Part shown: piece after piece, positions 5,932 to 6,296 of the stretch
Numbering within the stretch: position 1 is the first letter of the stretch
Layout: each line of letters starts with the position of its first letter
NCBI GenBank assembly: GCA_026387255.1
Contig: JAPLMA010000123.1
Coordinates: forward strand, 1 to 6,296
DNA from: Candidatus Omnitrophota bacterium
Lineage (GTDB): Bacteria; Omnitrophota; Gorgyraeia; Gygaellales; Profunditerraquicolaceae
Length of the DNA: 6,296 nucleotides
Reading direction: 5' to 3'
Made by a program: the position numbers and the translations under genes
The notes under the pieces: model-generated
Told to the model about the DNA's origin: nothing
Seen by the model: the letters and a program-made list of their open reading frames with translations, nothing else
The model's database searches: none

Positions 5932-6296
5932 ATCTGATTATTATAATGCATTAAAAACACTTGCTTAAATTGGCTAAATTTATCTTCTTTGATCGCCTGA
6001 CGGATCTGGCGCATTAAATCCAGAAAGAAATAAACATTATGTAGGCTAAGTAGAACCAAACCTAACATCTCTTTGGCATTAAATAGATGCCGCAAATAAG
6101 CTCGGGAAAAATTACCGCATACATAACAACCGCACTTTGGATCTAACGGCCTAAAATCTTCCACATAAGCGGCATTGCGAATAATAATTTTACCGGAGCT
6201 GGTAAAAGCCGTGCCGTTTCTTCCGTAGCGGGTAGGAATTACGCAATCAAACATATCCACTCCCCGATCCACTGCCTCGACTATATCAAAAGGATA
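5922..6296 (-). CDS. tgt: Queuine/preQ1 tRNA-guanine transglycosylase, C-terminal part (5' end off window)
   Basis: This enzyme exchanges guanine at the wobble position 34 of GUN-anticodon tRNAs for preQ1, the first tRNA-bound step of queuosine synthesis in the cytoplasm. Only the last 124 residues are visible; the frame is open through the window edge (Y-P-F-D-I-V-E-A-V-D), so the GTG at 6272 is an internal valine, not a start. Visible hallmarks are GVDMFDCVIPTR, which carries the family's nucleophilic Asp (FDC) and the PTR-x-GRNG loop, and a zinc site CGCYVC followed about 26 residues later by LHN, the CxCxxC...H pattern of bacterial Tgt. The protein ends about where the family ends. The stop overlaps the trmD start by 10 nt, implying translational coupling. 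The family assignment is very secure. Confidence 0.96.
   Translation of the reverse strand, partial: YPFDIVEAVDRGVDMFDCVIPTRYGRNGTAFTSSGKIIIRNAAYVEDFRPLDPKCGCYVCGNFSRAYLRHLFNAKEMLGLVLLSLHNVYFFLDLMRQIRQAIKEDKFSQFKQVFLMHYNNQICA

Noticed and set aside
6270..6272. GTG at 6272 as the start of a short 116-residue protein
   Set aside because: Conserved Tgt sequence continues in frame upstream to the window edge, so this is an internal codon of a truncated view of tgt.

Overview
The window is one uninterrupted minus-strand gene train, read from high to low coordinates: tgt (5' part off the window), trmD, rplS, rnhB, yraN, fchA, folD, metF, acsB (3' part off the window). The two largest gaps between genes are 36 and 25 nt. 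The other junctions are overlaps, abutments or a few bases, and I see no terminator or convincing internal promoter. I read it as one long operon or the middle of one. The operon's own promoter is not in the window, and no stretch over 300 bases lacks a gene.

The upstream half (about 3890-6296) is housekeeping: two tRNA base modifiers (Tgt, TrmD), ribosomal protein L19, RNase HII and a YraN-family nuclease-like protein. The order trmD-rplS-rnhB-yraN is a common bacterial core cluster. The downstream half (1-3887) is the methyl branch of the Wood-Ljungdahl (reductive acetyl-CoA) pathway plus acetyl-CoA synthase. FchA hydrates/dehydrates between formyl- and methenyl-THF, FolD reduces methenyl- to methylene-THF, MetF makes methyl-THF, and AcsB joins methyl, CO and CoA. 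Gene order follows reaction order. Formate-THF ligase, the methyltransferase AcsE, the corrinoid protein and CODH are not in the window.

The points that stand out come from reading the proteins. (1) AcsB has an extra N-terminus of roughly 110 residues that looks like a degenerate NAD-binding half-domain of a pyridine nucleotide-disulfide oxidoreductase. (2) FolD has Gln at the catalytic lysine of the cyclohydrolase reaction and Glu at a conserved folate-site Asp, which suggests a dehydrogenase-only enzyme that relies on the adjacent FchA. (3) TrmD has Glu where the catalytic Asp169 is expected.

The organism is a bacterium (bacterial Tgt zinc motif, TrmD, L19, and an ACS that keeps the CODH-contacting domain 1 absent from archaeal CdhC). 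It has low-to-moderate GC and is probably an anaerobe fixing or releasing CO2 through acetyl-CoA. An uncultured lineage such as Omnitrophota is a guess from gene content, not something the sequence proves.
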